From assembly GCF_003610995.1 (NCBI RefSeq), contig NZ_CP032543.1:5270001-5334000 (forward strand): 64,000 nucleotides of DNA, read 5' to 3'. The notes under the pieces are model-generated. The model saw only the letters and a program-made list of their open reading frames with translations, was not told where the DNA came from and ran no database searches. Shown one piece after another: positions 49,510 to 60,300 of this stretch. The stretch comes from Streptomyces griseus subsp. griseus. GTDB lineage: Bacteria; Actinomycetota; Actinomycetes; Streptomycetales; Streptomycetaceae. How positions within the stretch are numbered: the first letter of the stretch is position 1; each line of letters starts with the position of its first letter. The position numbers and the translations under genes are program-made.

Positions 49510-51216
49510 TCAGGCCGGCGGCGCGTCCTTGCGCAGCCGGAACCAGTAGAAGCCGTGCCCGGCCAGAGTCAGCAGGTAGGGCAACTGGCCGATGGCCGGG
49601 AAGCGTACCCCGCCGATCAATTCCACCGGATGACGTCCTGCGAACGATCGCAGGTCGAGTTCCGTCGGCTGCGCGAACCGCGAGAAGTTGTGCACGCACA
49701 GGACGAGGTCGTCCTTGTACTCGCGGGTGAACGCCAGCACCGCCGGGTTGGAGGACGGCAGCTCGGTGTACTCACCCAGCCCGAAGGCCGGATTCTGCTT
49801 GCGGATCTCGATCATCCGCCGGGTCCAGTGCAGCAGCGAGGACGGGGAGGCCATCGACGCTTCCACGTTGGTGACCTGGTAGCCGTAGACCGGGTCCATG
49901 ATCGTGGGGAGGTAGAGCCGCCCCGGATCGCTGGAGGAGAAACCGGCGTTGCGGTCGGGCGTCCACTGCATCGGGGTGCGCACCGCGTCCCGGTCGCCCA
50001 GCCAGATGTTGTCGCCCATCCCGATCTCGTCCCCGTAGTAGAGGATCGGGGAGCCGGGCAGCGACAGCAGCAGCGCGGTGAACAGCTCGATCTGGTTGCG
50101 GTCGTTGTCCAGCAGCGGGGCCAGCCGCCTGCGGATGCCGATGTTGGCGCGCATCCGCGGGTCCTTGGCGTACTCCGCGTACATGTAGTCGCGCTCTTCG
50201 TCCGTGACCATTTCGAGGGTCAGCTCGTCATGGTTGCGCAGGAAGATGCCCCACTGGCAGTTCTTCGGGATCTCCGGGGTCTTCGCCAGGATCTCGGAGA
50301 CCGGGTAGCGGCTCTCCCGTCGCACCGCCATGAAGATGCGCGGCATCACGGGGAAGTGGAACGCCATGTGGCACTCGTCGCCGCCCGCCTCGTAGTCGCC
50401 GAAGTAGTCGACGACGTCCTCGGGCCACTGGTTGGCCTCGGCGAGGAGCACGGTGTCCGGGTAGTTGGCGTCGATCTCCTTGCGGACCCGCTTGAGGAAG
50501 TGGTGGGTCTCGGGGAGGTTCTCGCAGTTGGTGCCCTCGCGCTGGTAGAGGTAGGGCACCGCGTCGACCCGGAAGCCGTCGATGCCCAGGTCCAGCCAGA
50601 ACCGCAGGGCCGCCAGGATCTCCTCCTGGACCGCCGGGTTCTCGTAGTTGAGGTCCGGCTGGTGGGAGAAGAAGCGGTGCCAGTAGTACTGCTTGCGCAC
50701 CGGGTCGAAGGTCCAGTTGGACGTCTCGGTGTCGACGAAGATGATCCGGGCGTCCTGGAACTGCTTGTCGTCGTCCGCCCAGACGTAGTAGTCGCCGTAC
50801 GGCCCGTCGGGGTCGGAGCGGGACTGCTGGAACCACTCGTGCTGGTCGCTCGTGTGGTTCATGACGAAGTCGATGATGACGCGCATGCCCCGCTGGTGCG
50901 AGGCGTCCACGAACTCCACGAAGTCGGCGAGATCGCCGAACTCCGGCAGTACCGCGGTGTAGTCGGAGACGTCGTAACCGCCGTCGCGCAGCGGGGACTT
51001 GAAGAACGGCGGCAGCCAGAGGCAGTCGACACCGAGCCACTGGAGGTAATCCAGTTTGGCGGTGATGCCCTTGAGGTCGCCGATTCCGTCGCCGTTGGAG
51101 TCCTGGAAGGACCGGACGAGCACCTCGTAGAAGACGGCGCGCTTGAACCAGTCGGGATCACGGTCCTTGGCGGGTGTGTCCTCGAACGTGTCGTGGACAG
51201 GCTCATTGACGATCAT
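49510..51216 (-). CDS. treS: Trehalose synthase (maltose alpha-D-glucosyltransferase)
   Basis: 568 residues. GH13 barrel with [20 protein letters not shown] at the start, FRVDAVPYL (nucleophile), LLAEANQWP (acid/base) and LRNHDELT (third carboxylate). Interconverts trehalose and maltose, supplying maltose to Mak. ATG at 51216 overlaps the glgE stop (ATGA), so GlgE and TreS are coupled. The C-terminal beta domain ends [16 protein letters not shown]. Confidence 0.95.
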   Translation of the reverse strand: MIVNEPVHDTFEDTPAKDRDPDWFKRAVFYEVLVRSFQDSNGDGIGDLKGITAKLDYLQWLGVDCLWLPPFFKSPLRDGGYDVSDYTAVLPEFGDLADFVEFVDASHQRGMRVIIDFVMNHTSDQHEWFQQSRSDPDGPYGDYYVWADDDKQFQDARIIFVDTETSNWTFDPVRKQYYWHRFFSHQPDLNYENPAVQEEILAALRFWLDLGIDGFRVDAVPYLYQREGTNCENLPETHHFLKRVRKEIDANYPDTVLLAEANQWPEDVVDYFGDYEAGGDECHMAFHFPVMPRIFMAVRRESRYPVSEILAKTPEIPKNCQWGIFLRNHDELTLEMVTDEERDYMYAEYAKDPRMRANIGIRRRLAPLLDNDRNQIELFTALLLSLPGSPILYYGDEIGMGDNIWLGDRDAVRTPMQWTPDRNAGFSSSDPGRLYLPTIMDPVYGYQVTNVEASMASPSSLLHWTRRMIEIRKQNPAFGLGEYTELPSSNPAVLAFTREYKDDLVLCVHNFSRFAQPTELDLRSFAGRHPVELIGGVRFPAIGQLPYLLTLAGHGFYWFRLRKDAPPA

Positions 51217-53231
51217 GGTGTGGGTGACCCTCCGGTCGGCGGGGACGGTCGCAGGACGGCGATGTGCGCGGGCGTGATGCCCGGCTCTAGGCGCACATAG
51301 AAGGCCCTGCCCCAGTGATAGGTGTCGCCGGTGAGCTCGTCGCGCACCGGTACGCGCTCGTGCCCCTGAAGGCCGAGCCGCTCCATGTCCAACGAGACCG
51401 TGGCCTCCTGGGTGTGGTGAGGATCGAGGTTCACGACCACCAGAACGGTGTTCGAACCGGAACGCTTGCTGTAGACGATCAGCGACTCGTTGTCGGCGTG
51501 GTGGAAGTGCACCTCGCGCAGCTGCTGGAGCGCGGGGTTGCGTCGTCGGATCCGGTTCAGCGAGGTGATCAGGGGCGTCAGCGTGCGACCCTCGCGTTCC
51601 GCCGACTCCCAGTCCCTCGGACGCAGTTCGTACTTCTCCGAGTGCAGGTACTCCTCGCTCCCCGGCTTGGCCGGGGTGTTCTCGCACAGCTCGAACCCCG
51701 CATAGACGCCCCAGGACGGGGAGAGGGTGGCGGCGAGCACGGCCCGGGCCTCGAAGGCCGGGCGGCCGCCGTGCTGGAGGTAGCCCGGCAGGATGTCCGG
51801 GGTGTTCACGAAGAAGTTGGGCCGCATGTACGAGGCGGCCTCGCCGGACAGCTCCGTGACGTACTCGGTCAGCTCCTGCTTGGTGTTCCGCCAGGTGAAG
51901 TACGTGTACGACTGCTGGAACCCGACCGCGCCCAGGGTGTGCATCATCGCCGGGCGGGTGAACGCCTCCGCCATGAAGACGACATCGGGGTCGGTGCCGT
52001 TGATCTCGGCGATCACCTTCTCCCAGAACACCACCGGCTTGGTGTGCGGGTTGTCGACGCGGAAGACACGCACGCCGTGGTCCATCCAGAAGCGCAGGAT
52101 ACGTACGGTCTCCGCCACCAGACCGCGCATGTCCTTGTCGAAGGCGATCGGGTAGATGTCCTGGTACTTCTTCGGCGGGTTCTCGGCGTACGCGATCGAC
52201 CCGTCGGGGCGGTGGTGGAACCAGTCCGGGTGCTCCTTGACCCACGGGTGGTCCGGGGAGCACTGGAGCGCGAAGTCCAGCGCGATCTCCATCCGGAGGT
52301 TGCGGGCCACCTCCACGAAGTGGTCGAAGTCCTCCAGCGTGCCCAGCTCCGGGTGGACCGCGTCGTGCCCGCCGTCCGGAGAGCCGATCGCCCACGGCAC
52401 GCCCGGATCGTGCTCACCGGGCGTCAGCGTGTTGTCCGGGCCCTTGCGGTGGGTCGTCCCGATCGGGTGGATCGGGGGCAGGTACACGACATCGAACCCC
52501 ATGGCGGCGACCGCGGGCAGCCGCTCGGCCGCCGTCCGGAACGTGCCGCTCACCAGGCGGGTCGGGGCGTCCGGCGAGGTGTCCGCCGGGTCCACCGGCA
52601 CCCGCTTCGCCCCCTCCGAGCGCGGGAACAGCTCGTACCACGACCCGTACAGCGCCCGCTCGCGCTCCACGCGCACCGCCAGCGGCTTGGAGCGGGTGAC
52701 CAGTTCACGCAGCGGGTACCGGGCGAGGACCGCATCGGCGGCCGGGGTCAGGGCCGCGGCCAGCCGGGCGGCCGGGGAGTGCGCGGTGTCCCGCAGCGCG
52801 TCCACCGCGGCGAGCACGGCCTCGCGCCCGTTCTTCTTCGGAACGCCGGCGGCGGCCCGCTCCAGCAGGGCCGCGCCCTCCGCGAGGACCAGATCGGTGT
52901 CGATGCCCGCAGGGATCTTGATCGCGGCGTGGTGGCGCCAGGTGGCGAGCGGATCGCCCCACGCCTCCACCGTGTACGTCCAGCGGCCCTCGGAGTCCGG
53001 GGTGATCTCGGCACCCCACCGGTCCGTGCCCGGGGCCAGCTCGCGCATCGGGGTCCACGGTCCCACCCGTCCGCTCGGATCGCGCAGGACGACATTGGCC
53101 GCCACCGCGTCGTGGCCTTCACGGAAGACGGTGGCGGTGACCTGGAAGGTCTCACCGACGACGGCCTTCGCCGGACGTCTGCCGCAGTCGACGAGGGGAC
53201 GGACGTCCAGGACGGGAATACGACCGATCAT
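51213..53231 (-). CDS. glgE: Alpha-1,4-glucan:maltose-1-phosphate maltosyltransferase
   Basis: 672 residues. [10 protein letters not shown] holds the nucleophile Asp, FMAEAFTRP the acid/base Glu and [10 protein letters not shown] the third Asp; [14 protein letters not shown] is the insert typical of GlgE. It transfers maltosyl units from maltose 1-phosphate to alpha-glucan. The start is taken as the ATG at 53231 ([18 protein letters not shown] nearby). An ATG at 53366 with a good AGGAG would give a 717-residue form and cannot be excluded. GlgE is the target of much work in M. tuberculosis. Confidence 0.94.
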   Translation of the reverse strand: MIGRIPVLDVRPLVDCGRRPAKAVVGETFQVTATVFREGHDAVAANVVLRDPSGRVGPWTPMRELAPGTDRWGAEITPDSEGRWTYTVEAWGDPLATWRHHAAIKIPAGIDTDLVLAEGAALLERAAAGVPKKNGREAVLAAVDALRDTAHSPAARLAAALTPAADAVLARYPLRELVTRSKPLAVRVERERALYGSWYELFPRSEGAKRVPVDPADTSPDAPTRLVSGTFRTAAERLPAVAAMGFDVVYLPPIHPIGTTHRKGPDNTLTPGEHDPGVPWAIGSPDGGHDAVHPELGTLEDFDHFVEVARNLRMEIALDFALQCSPDHPWVKEHPDWFHHRPDGSIAYAENPPKKYQDIYPIAFDKDMRGLVAETVRILRFWMDHGVRVFRVDNPHTKPVVFWEKVIAEINGTDPDVVFMAEAFTRPAMMHTLGAVGFQQSYTYFTWRNTKQELTEYVTELSGEAASYMRPNFFVNTPDILPGYLQHGGRPAFEARAVLAATLSPSWGVYAGFELCENTPAKPGSEEYLHSEKYELRPRDWESAEREGRTLTPLITSLNRIRRRNPALQQLREVHFHHADNESLIVYSKRSGSNTVLVVVNLDPHHTQEATVSLDMERLGLQGHERVPVRDELTGDTYHWGRAFYVRLEPGITPAHIAVLRPSPPTGGSPTP

Positions 53232-53925
53232 GGAATCACCTGGGGGCTGGAGGAGCTCGGCGTGCACGGGCGACGGCGCCGACGCGGAGGACCGACCGCG
53301 CGTGCCGCGATGATGGGGATCTGTCCTTTGTAGCTGCTCAGCTGTCTGCTGACGGGCTGTGGGCATGGCCGCTCCTGTCCGCGTTCACTCGAATGGCACT
53401 CGAATGGGTGGGTCGCGGGGGTTTCGTGCATGTTTCGGATGCACCGAGAAGGTGCGCGGGCCGGGTCGCGCTGCGTACCGGGAAAGCCTTCCCCGCGTTC
53501 GCTCACGGGAAATCCGGCGCTGTGTTAACTACTCGGTGGTAGCCGGTCGGTCAGGTCCGGGTCAGGGTCCGACGGCGCCCGGCGTGCGCCCCCGCGGCGT
53601 ACGGAGGTCCGAAGCGCCCTCACAGGTTCCGGATACCCGCTGAGCGGCGCCACACGGCAGCCTTCCTTGTGACAGGAAGGTCCACAAGGCTGCGTACGGG
53701 CAGGAAATCGGCCAAACCCGCAGCTGAAGGCTGGGGTGGGTGAGGGCCGGTGGCACGCCTGGTGCTCCTGTGGGGAGGCGTGCGGCGCCCGGGGCCGGAC
53801 TCCGTGAGCCGTCCACGCGCCGTGGTGGCGGACCACGGACGGCCGCTACCGTCAGGGGTGACGGAAGGGACGCACACCGTGGTGCGTCCGCTCGGATGCG
53901 CAAGTCCCCTGTAAAGGTGGAGTAC
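53232..53925. other. Divergent intergenic region between glgE and glgP
   Basis: 694 bp. A nested inverted repeat, GCAGCCTT/AAGGCTGC outside CCTTCCT/AGGAAGG, at 53657-53693 could fold in the glgP leader. TGTGTTAACT at 53521 is an A+T-rich patch suitable for a promoter. If glgE starts at 53366 the first 135 bp are coding. No other gene is supported. Confidence 0.5.
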
Positions 53926-56597
53926 GTGAAGGCCATTCGTCGATTCACCGTGCGTCCTGTCCTCCCCGAACCCCTCCGACCCCTCCACGACCTCGCGCGC
54001 AACCTGCGCTGGTCGTGGCACACCGAGACCCGCGAGCTCTTCCGGTCCGCCGACCCCGAGGGGTGGCGGCCCGCGGACGCCGACCCCGTACGCCTGCTCG
54101 GCTCTCTCACCGCCGGGCGCCTGGCCGAACTGGGCCGGGACCAGGAGTACCTGGGCCGCCTGGCCGAGGCCTCCGCCGATCTGAAGGAGTATCTGGACGG
54201 CCCCCGCTGGTATCAGGAACAGCAGGCCGCCGGTGCGGAACTCCCCGCCGCCGTGGCCTACTTCTCACCCGAGTTCGGCGTCACCGCCGCACTGCCGCAG
54301 TACAGCGGCGGCCTCGGCATCCTCGCCGGCGACCACCTCAAGGCCGCCAGCGACCTGGGCGTCCCGCTCATCGGCGTCGGCCTGCTCTACCGGCACGGCT
54401 ACTTCCGCCAGAGCCTCTCCCGCGAGGGCTGGCAGCAGGAGCACTATCCGGTCCTCGACCCCAACGAACTCCCCCTCGACCTGGTCCGCGAGGCCGACGG
54501 CACCCCTGCCCGGGTGGTGCTCGCCCTGCCCGGCGGGCGCTCGCTGTACGCCTGCATCTGGCTGGCCCGGGTCGGCCGCGTCCCGCTCCTCCTCCTCGAC
54601 TCCGACGTCGAGGAGAACGCACCCGGCGAGCGCGACGTCACCGACCGGCTCTACGGCGGCGGCAGCGACCACCGCCTCCTCCAGGAGATGCTGCTCGGCA
54701 TCGGCGGGGTGCGCGCCGTGCGCACCTGGTGCCGGCTCACCCGGACCCCGGAGCCGGAGGTGTTCCACACCAACGAGGGCCACGCCGGTTTCCTCGGCCT
54801 GGAGCGCATCCGCGAACTGACCGCAGAGGGAATCGACTTCGACGCGGCCCTCGAAGTGGTCCGGGCCGGGACCGTCTTCACCACCCACACCCCGGTGCCC
54901 GCCGGGATAGACCGTTTCGACCGGCAGCTGATCGCCCGCCACTTCGGCGACGACGGCGAGCTGAGCGGCGTACCGGCGGAGAAGATCCTGCCGCTGGGCC
55001 GGGAGACCTACCCCGGCGGCGAGCCCGAGCTGTTCAACATGGCGGTGATGGGGCTCCGGCTCGCCCAGCGCGCCAACGGCGTCTCCACCCTGCACGGGGC
55101 CGTCAGCCGGGAGATGTTCTCCGGGCTCTGGCCGGGCTTCGACCCGGCCGACGTGCCGATCACCTCCGTCACCAACGGGGTGCACGCCCCGACCTGGGTC
55201 GCCCCCGAGGTCTTCGCGCTCGGCGCCGGACAGGTCGGCACCGGCCGCGCCCACCAGGTGCTGGCGGGCGGACCGGTGGACGGCGAGCCCTCCGAGGAGC
55301 GGACCGGCACCCCGCGCCGCTGGGACGCGGTCGGCGGGATCGGCGACCAGGAGATCTGGGCGCTGCGCCGCGAGCTGCGCGGCCAGCTGGTGACCGAGGT
55401 CCGCCGCCGCCTCTACGCCTCCTGGCGTCGGCGCGGCGCGGGCACCGCCGAGCTGGGCTGGATCGACGATGTCCTCGACCCGGACGTCCTCACCATCGGC
55501 TTCGCCCGCCGCGTCCCCTCGTACAAGCGTCTGACGCTGATGCTGCGTGACCGCGACCGGCTGCGGGCGCTCCTCCTGCACCCCACGCACCCGATCCAGA
55601 TCGTGGTCGCGGGCAAGGCCCACCCCGCCGACGACGGCGGCAAGCGGCTGGTCCAGGAGCTGGTGCGGTTCGCGGACGACCCGCGCGTGCGCCACCGCAT
55701 CGTCTTCCTGCCGGACTACGGCATGGGCATGGCGCAGAAGCTCTACCCGGGGTGCGACGTCTGGCTCAACAACCCGCTGCGCCCGCTGGAGGCGTGCGGC
55801 ACGAGCGGGATGAAGGCGGCGCTCAACGGCTGCCTCAACCTCTCCGTGCGCGACGGCTGGTGGGACGAGTGGTTCGAGCCGGACTTCGGCTGGGAGATCC
55901 CCACCGCCGACGGCTCGGCGGTCGACGAGGACCGGCGCGACGAGCTGGAGTCCAACGCCCTGTACGCCCTGATCGAGGACCGGGTCGCCCCGCGCTTCTA
56001 CGACCGGGGCGCCACGGACCTGCCGGACCGGTGGATCGAGATGGTCCGCTCCACCCTGGTCAACCTGGGTCCGAAGGTGCTCGCGGGCGGATGGTGCGCG
56101 AGTACGTGGAGCGGCTCTACGCACCCGCCGCGCGGGCCCGGCGGGCGCTCGGCCCGGCGGTGGCGCGGGACCTCGCCCAGTGGAAGGCGAAGGTCCGGGC
56201 GGCCTGGCCGAAAGTCTCCGTGGACCATGTGGAGTCGGTCACCGACACGGTGGCGGGCGGTTCGGCGGAGCTGGGGGCGACGCTGTCGCTCCGGGTACGG
56301 ATCGCCCTCGGCGGCCTCGACCCGGACGATGTGGAGGTGCAGGTCGTCGCGGGCCGGGTGGACTCGGCCGATGCCATCGCGGACGCCCAGGTCTTCCCGC
56401 TGAAGCCGGCGGGCGGCCATGACCTGGAGGACCGCTGGCTCTACGAGGGCCCGCTCGCCCTGGACCGGACGGGACCGTACGGCTACACCGTGCGCGTTCT
56501 GCCCTCGCACGAACTGCTCGCTTCCGGAGCAGAGTTGGGCCTGGTGGCGGTGCCGAACGAGGCGACGGGGGAGGGCGCCGGCGTGCTGATGCGCTGA
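53926..56597 (+). CDS. glgP: Glycogen phosphorylase (GT35), reading frame broken by one missing base
   Basis: About 890 residues when repaired. An N-terminal DUF3417-type region (FTVRPVLPEPLRPLHDLARN), then AAYFSPE-like VAYFSPEFGV, FHTNEGHAGF, FARRVPSYKR and Lys630 in GTSGMKAALNG, the PLP-binding lysine. Releases glucose 1-phosphate from alpha-glucan. The frame breaks near 56088: GCGGGCGGATG should be GCGGGCCGGATG, restoring GRMVREYVERLYAPAA and the normal C-terminus to 56597; read literally it ends at 56403. GTG 53926 follows AAGGTGGAG. Divergent from glgE, so synthesis and breakdown of glucan share one intergenic region. Confidence 0.88.
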
Positions 56598-56611
56598 GCG
56601 GCGTCGTTCTG

Positions 56612-56646
56612 AGGGCCCGGTACCGCGATGCGCGGTGCCGGGCCCT
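56612..56646 (+). terminator. Terminator after glgP
   Basis: 16-bp stem (AGGGCCCGGTACCGCG, one G-T pair) with an ATG loop, 14 bp after the stop. Confidence 0.75.
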
Positions 56647-56662
56647 TCGGCTGTCGGAGGGG

Positions 56663-56718
56663 TCTGTGTTCGTGTGGTGAACACAGAGCCTTGACGTGTT
56701 CATGGGATGGCTTTACGT
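56663..56718 (+). promoter_or_regulatory. Promoter and operator of the alginate-lyase-family gene
   Basis: Inverted repeat TCTGTGTTC-N7-GAACACAGA at 56663-56687, then TTGACG at 56691 and TTACGT at 56713 with 16 bp between. The start codon is 105 bp further. A regulator bound to the repeat would touch the -35. Confidence 0.55.
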
Positions 56719-56822
56719 TCCTCACGCATCACCGGGTTCACCATGCGGCCCCATGTTCACGTACGTGAACTCCCTTACCGGGCACCGCCGTTGGACCATC
56801 ACCGCTCCGGAAGGCACCCCAC

Positions 56823-58043
56823 ATGCGTACCGGCACCATCCCCCGCGTACTCGCCACCGCCGTCGGCCTGGCCGCGCTGCTCACCACCGCCCTCGCCGCC
56901 CCCGCCCTGGCGGAGAAGGCCCCGGCCGCCGCGCCCGCACCCGCCCCGGCGGCCGCGCCGGCCACCTTCACCCACCCCGGCGTCCTCGTCAGCCGCCCCC
57001 AGCTGGACTTCGTCCGGGGCAGGGTCCAGGCGGGCGCCCAGCCCTGGAAGGGCGCGTACGACCAGATGATGGGGAGCAAGTACGCCTCCCTCGCGCGGAC
57101 CGCCAAGCCTCGCGCGATCGTCGAGTGCGGCTCGTACTCCAACCCCAACAACGGCTGCACCGACGAGCGTGAGGACGCGATCGCCGCGTACACGCTCTCG
57201 CTGGCCTGGTACATCACCCAGGACAGCCGGTACGCGCAGAAGGCGATCGAGATCATGGACGCCTGGTCGGCCGTGATCCGGGACCACACCAACAGCAACG
57301 CCCCGCTCCAGACCGGCTGGGCCGGCTCCTCCTGGCCGAGGGCCGCCGAGATCATCAAGCACACCTACAGCAGCTGGCCCAACTCCGGCCGTTTCGGAAC
57401 CATGTTGCGCAACGTGTACCTGCCCGAGGTCACCAACGGCTCCCACTCCAACGGCAACTGGGAGCTGTCGATGACCGAGGCGGCGATCGGGATCTCGGTC
57501 TTCCTGGAGGACCGCGCCGCCTACGACAAGGCCGTCTCCAAGTTCCGCGGGCGGGTACCGGCGTACATCTACGTGACCGCCGACGGTGCGCTGCCCAAGG
57601 TGGCGCCGGGCAGCGGACTCGACACCCGGGCCAAAGTCATCAACTACTGGCAGGGCCAGTCCACCTTCGTGGACGGGCTCTCCCAGGAGACCTGCCGCGA
57701 TCTGACCCACACCGGTTACGGCATCTCGGCCATCGCGCACATCGCGGAGACCAGCCGGATCCAGGGCCAGGACCTCTACCCCGAGGTCGCCGACCGGTTG
57801 CGGCACGCGATGGGGCTGCACGCCAAGCACCAGCTGGGCACGCCCGTGCCGTCCTCGCTCTGCGGCGGATCGCTCAAGGACAGCCTCGGTCCGATCACGG
57901 AGGTCGGGTTCAACGCCCTGTCCAACCGCCTCGGTTACGCGATGACCAACACCCAGACGCTGACCGAGCGGCAGCGGCCGGCCGGGTCCAACAACCTGTT
58001 CGTGGCCTGGGAGACGCTGACCCACGCCGGCAACCCCGCCTGA
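56823..58043 (+). CDS. Secreted alginate-lyase-family protein
   Basis: 406 residues. Signal peptide to about residue 31 (LTTALAAPALAE), a short Ala/Pro linker, then an alpha/alpha-toroid: HPGVLVSRPQLDFVRGRV, YTLSLAWYITQDSRYAQKAIEI, SNGNWELSMTEAAIGI and CRDLTHTGYGISAIAHIAE. The Asn-Trp and His-Tyr segments correspond to the catalytic region of the alginate_lyase Pfam family, but actinobacterial members may act on other uronates or on host glycans. ATG at 56823. Preceded by an inverted-repeat operator. Confidence 0.85.
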   Translation: MRTGTIPRVLATAVGLAALLTTALAAPALAEKAPAAAPAPAPAAAPATFTHPGVLVSRPQLDFVRGRVQAGAQPWKGAYDQMMGSKYASLARTAKPRAIVECGSYSNPNNGCTDEREDAIAAYTLSLAWYITQDSRYAQKAIEIMDAWSAVIRDHTNSNAPLQTGWAGSSWPRAAEIIKHTYSSWPNSGRFGTMLRNVYLPEVTNGSHSNGNWELSMTEAAIGISVFLEDRAAYDKAVSKFRGRVPAYIYVTADGALPKVAPGSGLDTRAKVINYWQGQSTFVDGLSQETCRDLTHTGYGISAIAHIAETSRIQGQDLYPEVADRLRHAMGLHAKHQLGTPVPSSLCGGSLKDSLGPITEVGFNALSNRLGYAMTNTQTLTERQRPAGSNNLFVAWETLTHAGNPA

Positions 58044-58064
58044 ACGGGCCTGGGCTGAGCATGG

Positions 58065-58107
58065 CGAACGGCCCGGCGGGGGAGCAGAACCCCTGCCGGG
58101 CCGTTCG
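58065..58107. terminator. Bidirectional terminator between the lyase and M4 protease genes
   Basis: CGAACGGCCCGGC and its exact complement enclose a partly paired GGGGG/CCCC loop, between convergent genes. Confidence 0.8.
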
Positions 58108-58137
58108 GTCATGTGGTGGTGCGACGGTGCGGTGGGA

Positions 58138-60180
58138 TCAGAAGGTGAGCTTGACGCTGTTGATCCGGCCCGTGTCCGAGCGGTACACGTCCTGGACCTT
58201 CAGCTTCCACTCGCCGTTGGCCACCTTGGACGAGGCGTTGACCGTGTAGGTCGCCACCACGTTGGCCGCGGAGTCCGAGGCGGAGGAGTTCTTCAGGCGG
58301 AAGGTGCCGCCGTCCGGGGCCACCAGGTCGACGACCAGGTCACCGCGGTAGGTGTGGGTGATGTTCACGTCCACCTTGAGCGCGCTCGGGGCGTTGCCCG
58401 TGACGCCGGTGACGTTGACCGCGCTGGTGACGGCCGCGCCCGCGTCCGGGATGTTCACCACGGTGGTGTTCTGGAAGACCTTGCCACCCGGGTCGGGGTC
58501 GCCGCCGCCGGGGCGGGCGCCGACGTTGATGGCGGCCCAGGCGTTGGCCACGGCCGCGTACTCGGCGCTGGTGGCGCCGTACAGCTCACTGGCGACCGCG
58601 AGCGTGCCGGTGCGGGCAGCGGCGTAGTTGGTCGTCGAGGTGAACTTGGTGGTGAGCGCCTTGAACCAGATCAGCGACGCCTTGTCCCGGCCGATGCCGG
58701 TGACCGGCAGCCCGTCGGAGGTGGGGGAGTCGTAGCTGACACCGTTGATCGTCTTGGCGCCGCTGCCCTCGGAGAGCAGGTAGTACCAGTGGTTGGCCGG
58801 GCCCGAGGAGTAGTGGACGTCGATGTTGCCGATGCCGGAGTACCAGGCGTCCTTGGAGCTGCCGTCCTTGCTCGGCTTGTCCATGTAGCGCAGCGGGGTG
58901 CCGTTGCCGCGGATGTCGATCTTCTCGCCGACCAGGTAGTCGCCCTGGTCCTGCGCGTTGTTGGCGTGGAACTCCACGGCCGCGGCGAAGATGTCGGACG
59001 TCGCCTCGTTGAGGCCGCCGGACTCACCGCTGTAGACCAGCTTGGCCGTGACCGAGGTCAGGCCGTGGGTCATCTCGTGGGCGGCCACGTCGATGGAGGT
59101 CAGCGGCTTGACGTTGCCGTCGCCGTCGCCGTACGTCATGCAGAAGCAGCTGTCCTGCCAGAAGGCGTTGACGTAGTTGTTGCCGTAGTGGACGCGGGAG
59201 TACGCCCCGACGCCGTCACCGCGCAGGCCGTTGCGGCCGTGCACGTTCTTGTAGTAGTCCCAGGTGAGCGCGGCGCCGTAGTGGGCGTCGGCGCCGGCCG
59301 TCTCGGCGTTCTGGGGGGTGCCGTTGCCCCAGACGTCGGTCGACTTGGAGAACAGCGTGCCGGTGCCGGAGGTGCCCCGGTTGAGGTTGTACGTCTTGTG
59401 GTTGCCGCGCGTGGTGTCGGTCAGCGTGTACGAGGGCGCGGTGCCCAGTGTCACCTGGCCGCTGTACTGGGTGTTGCCGGTCCCGTTGTGGACCGCCTGG
59501 TACTCGTACAGCTTCTCGCCGGAGGTCGCGTCGGTGATGACGTGGAGCTCGTTCGGGGTGCCGTCGTGCTGGAGTCCGCCGACGACCGTCTCGTACGCGA
59601 GCTGCGGGGAGCCGCCGCCCAGCCAGACGACCTTGCGCGGTGCCTTCTCCGCCTTCGTCGCCTTCGAGCCCTCCGTCTTCGCCGCACCGAGCGCCTGCTT
59701 CTCGGCGGCGGCCGGGGCCACGTCGGCGGTGAGGCCGACGGCCTTCAGCTGCGCGGTGGTCGCCTTCGACGCCTTGACGACGCTGAGGGTCTTGCCGGCC
59801 GTGGTCTCCTGGACCACCAGGTCGCCGCCGAGGACGGGGAGCCCGTCGAGGGTGCGCTCGTAACGGGTGTGCGTGGTGCCGTCCCGGTCCTGGACGACAT
59901 CGCGGACGACGAGCTTCTCCGTGGCGCCGAGCCCGAGCTGCTTGGCGGTGGCCGCCTTGGTGGCGTCGGCCTCGCTGAGCAGTGCGGCGCGCTGGGCGGG
60001 GGAGATCTTGGCGGGGAGCGAACCCGGGTCGGCCTTCGTGCCGGCGGTGATCCCGCCGGCGGGGGCGGCCGAGGCCGGGGTGGCGGTGGCGGGGCCGGAC
60101 TGCAGTCCGACGGCGATCATGGCTGCTGCGGCTATCAGAGCGCCGGTCGCGGTGGCGCGACGGCTGGGCGTGGATCTCAC
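58138..60180 (-). CDS. Secreted M4 (thermolysin-family) metalloprotease
   Basis: 680 residues. Signal peptide, an FTP-type propeptide (VVRDVVQDRDGTTHTRYERT, LDGLPVLGGDLVV), then a catalytic domain with AAHEMTHGLTS (zinc ligands and catalytic Glu) and GLNEATSDIFAAA (third zinc ligand), and a C-terminal P/Homo B domain (DVNITHTYRGDLVVDLVAPDG). GTG start with AAGGAG 6 nt upstream. Neutral extracellular protease, probably made during development. A perfect match to the AdpA consensus and repeated TTGCCGGAA motifs lie upstream. Confidence 0.94.
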   Translation of the reverse strand: MRSTPSRRATATGALIAAAAMIAVGLQSGPATATPASAAPAGGITAGTKADPGSLPAKISPAQRAALLSEADATKAATAKQLGLGATEKLVVRDVVQDRDGTTHTRYERTLDGLPVLGGDLVVQETTAGKTLSVVKASKATTAQLKAVGLTADVAPAAAEKQALGAAKTEGSKATKAEKAPRKVVWLGGGSPQLAYETVVGGLQHDGTPNELHVITDATSGEKLYEYQAVHNGTGNTQYSGQVTLGTAPSYTLTDTTRGNHKTYNLNRGTSGTGTLFSKSTDVWGNGTPQNAETAGADAHYGAALTWDYYKNVHGRNGLRGDGVGAYSRVHYGNNYVNAFWQDSCFCMTYGDGDGNVKPLTSIDVAAHEMTHGLTSVTAKLVYSGESGGLNEATSDIFAAAVEFHANNAQDQGDYLVGEKIDIRGNGTPLRYMDKPSKDGSSKDAWYSGIGNIDVHYSSGPANHWYYLLSEGSGAKTINGVSYDSPTSDGLPVTGIGRDKASLIWFKALTTKFTSTTNYAAARTGTLAVASELYGATSAEYAAVANAWAAINVGARPGGGDPDPGGKVFQNTTVVNIPDAGAAVTSAVNVTGVTGNAPSALKVDVNITHTYRGDLVVDLVAPDGGTFRLKNSSASDSAANVVATYTVNASSKVANGEWKLKVQDVYRSDTGRINSVKLTF

Positions 60181-60300
60181 GCTGACTCCTTCTGCGAGGG
60201 GGGTTACCGGCGGCGCTGGATGGGCCGTCCGGCTCGGTGCAGGCGGTGCGCAGAACGGGGTGAAGAGTGTCAGCAGACGGCTACGCCTGTCAGGAGCGCG

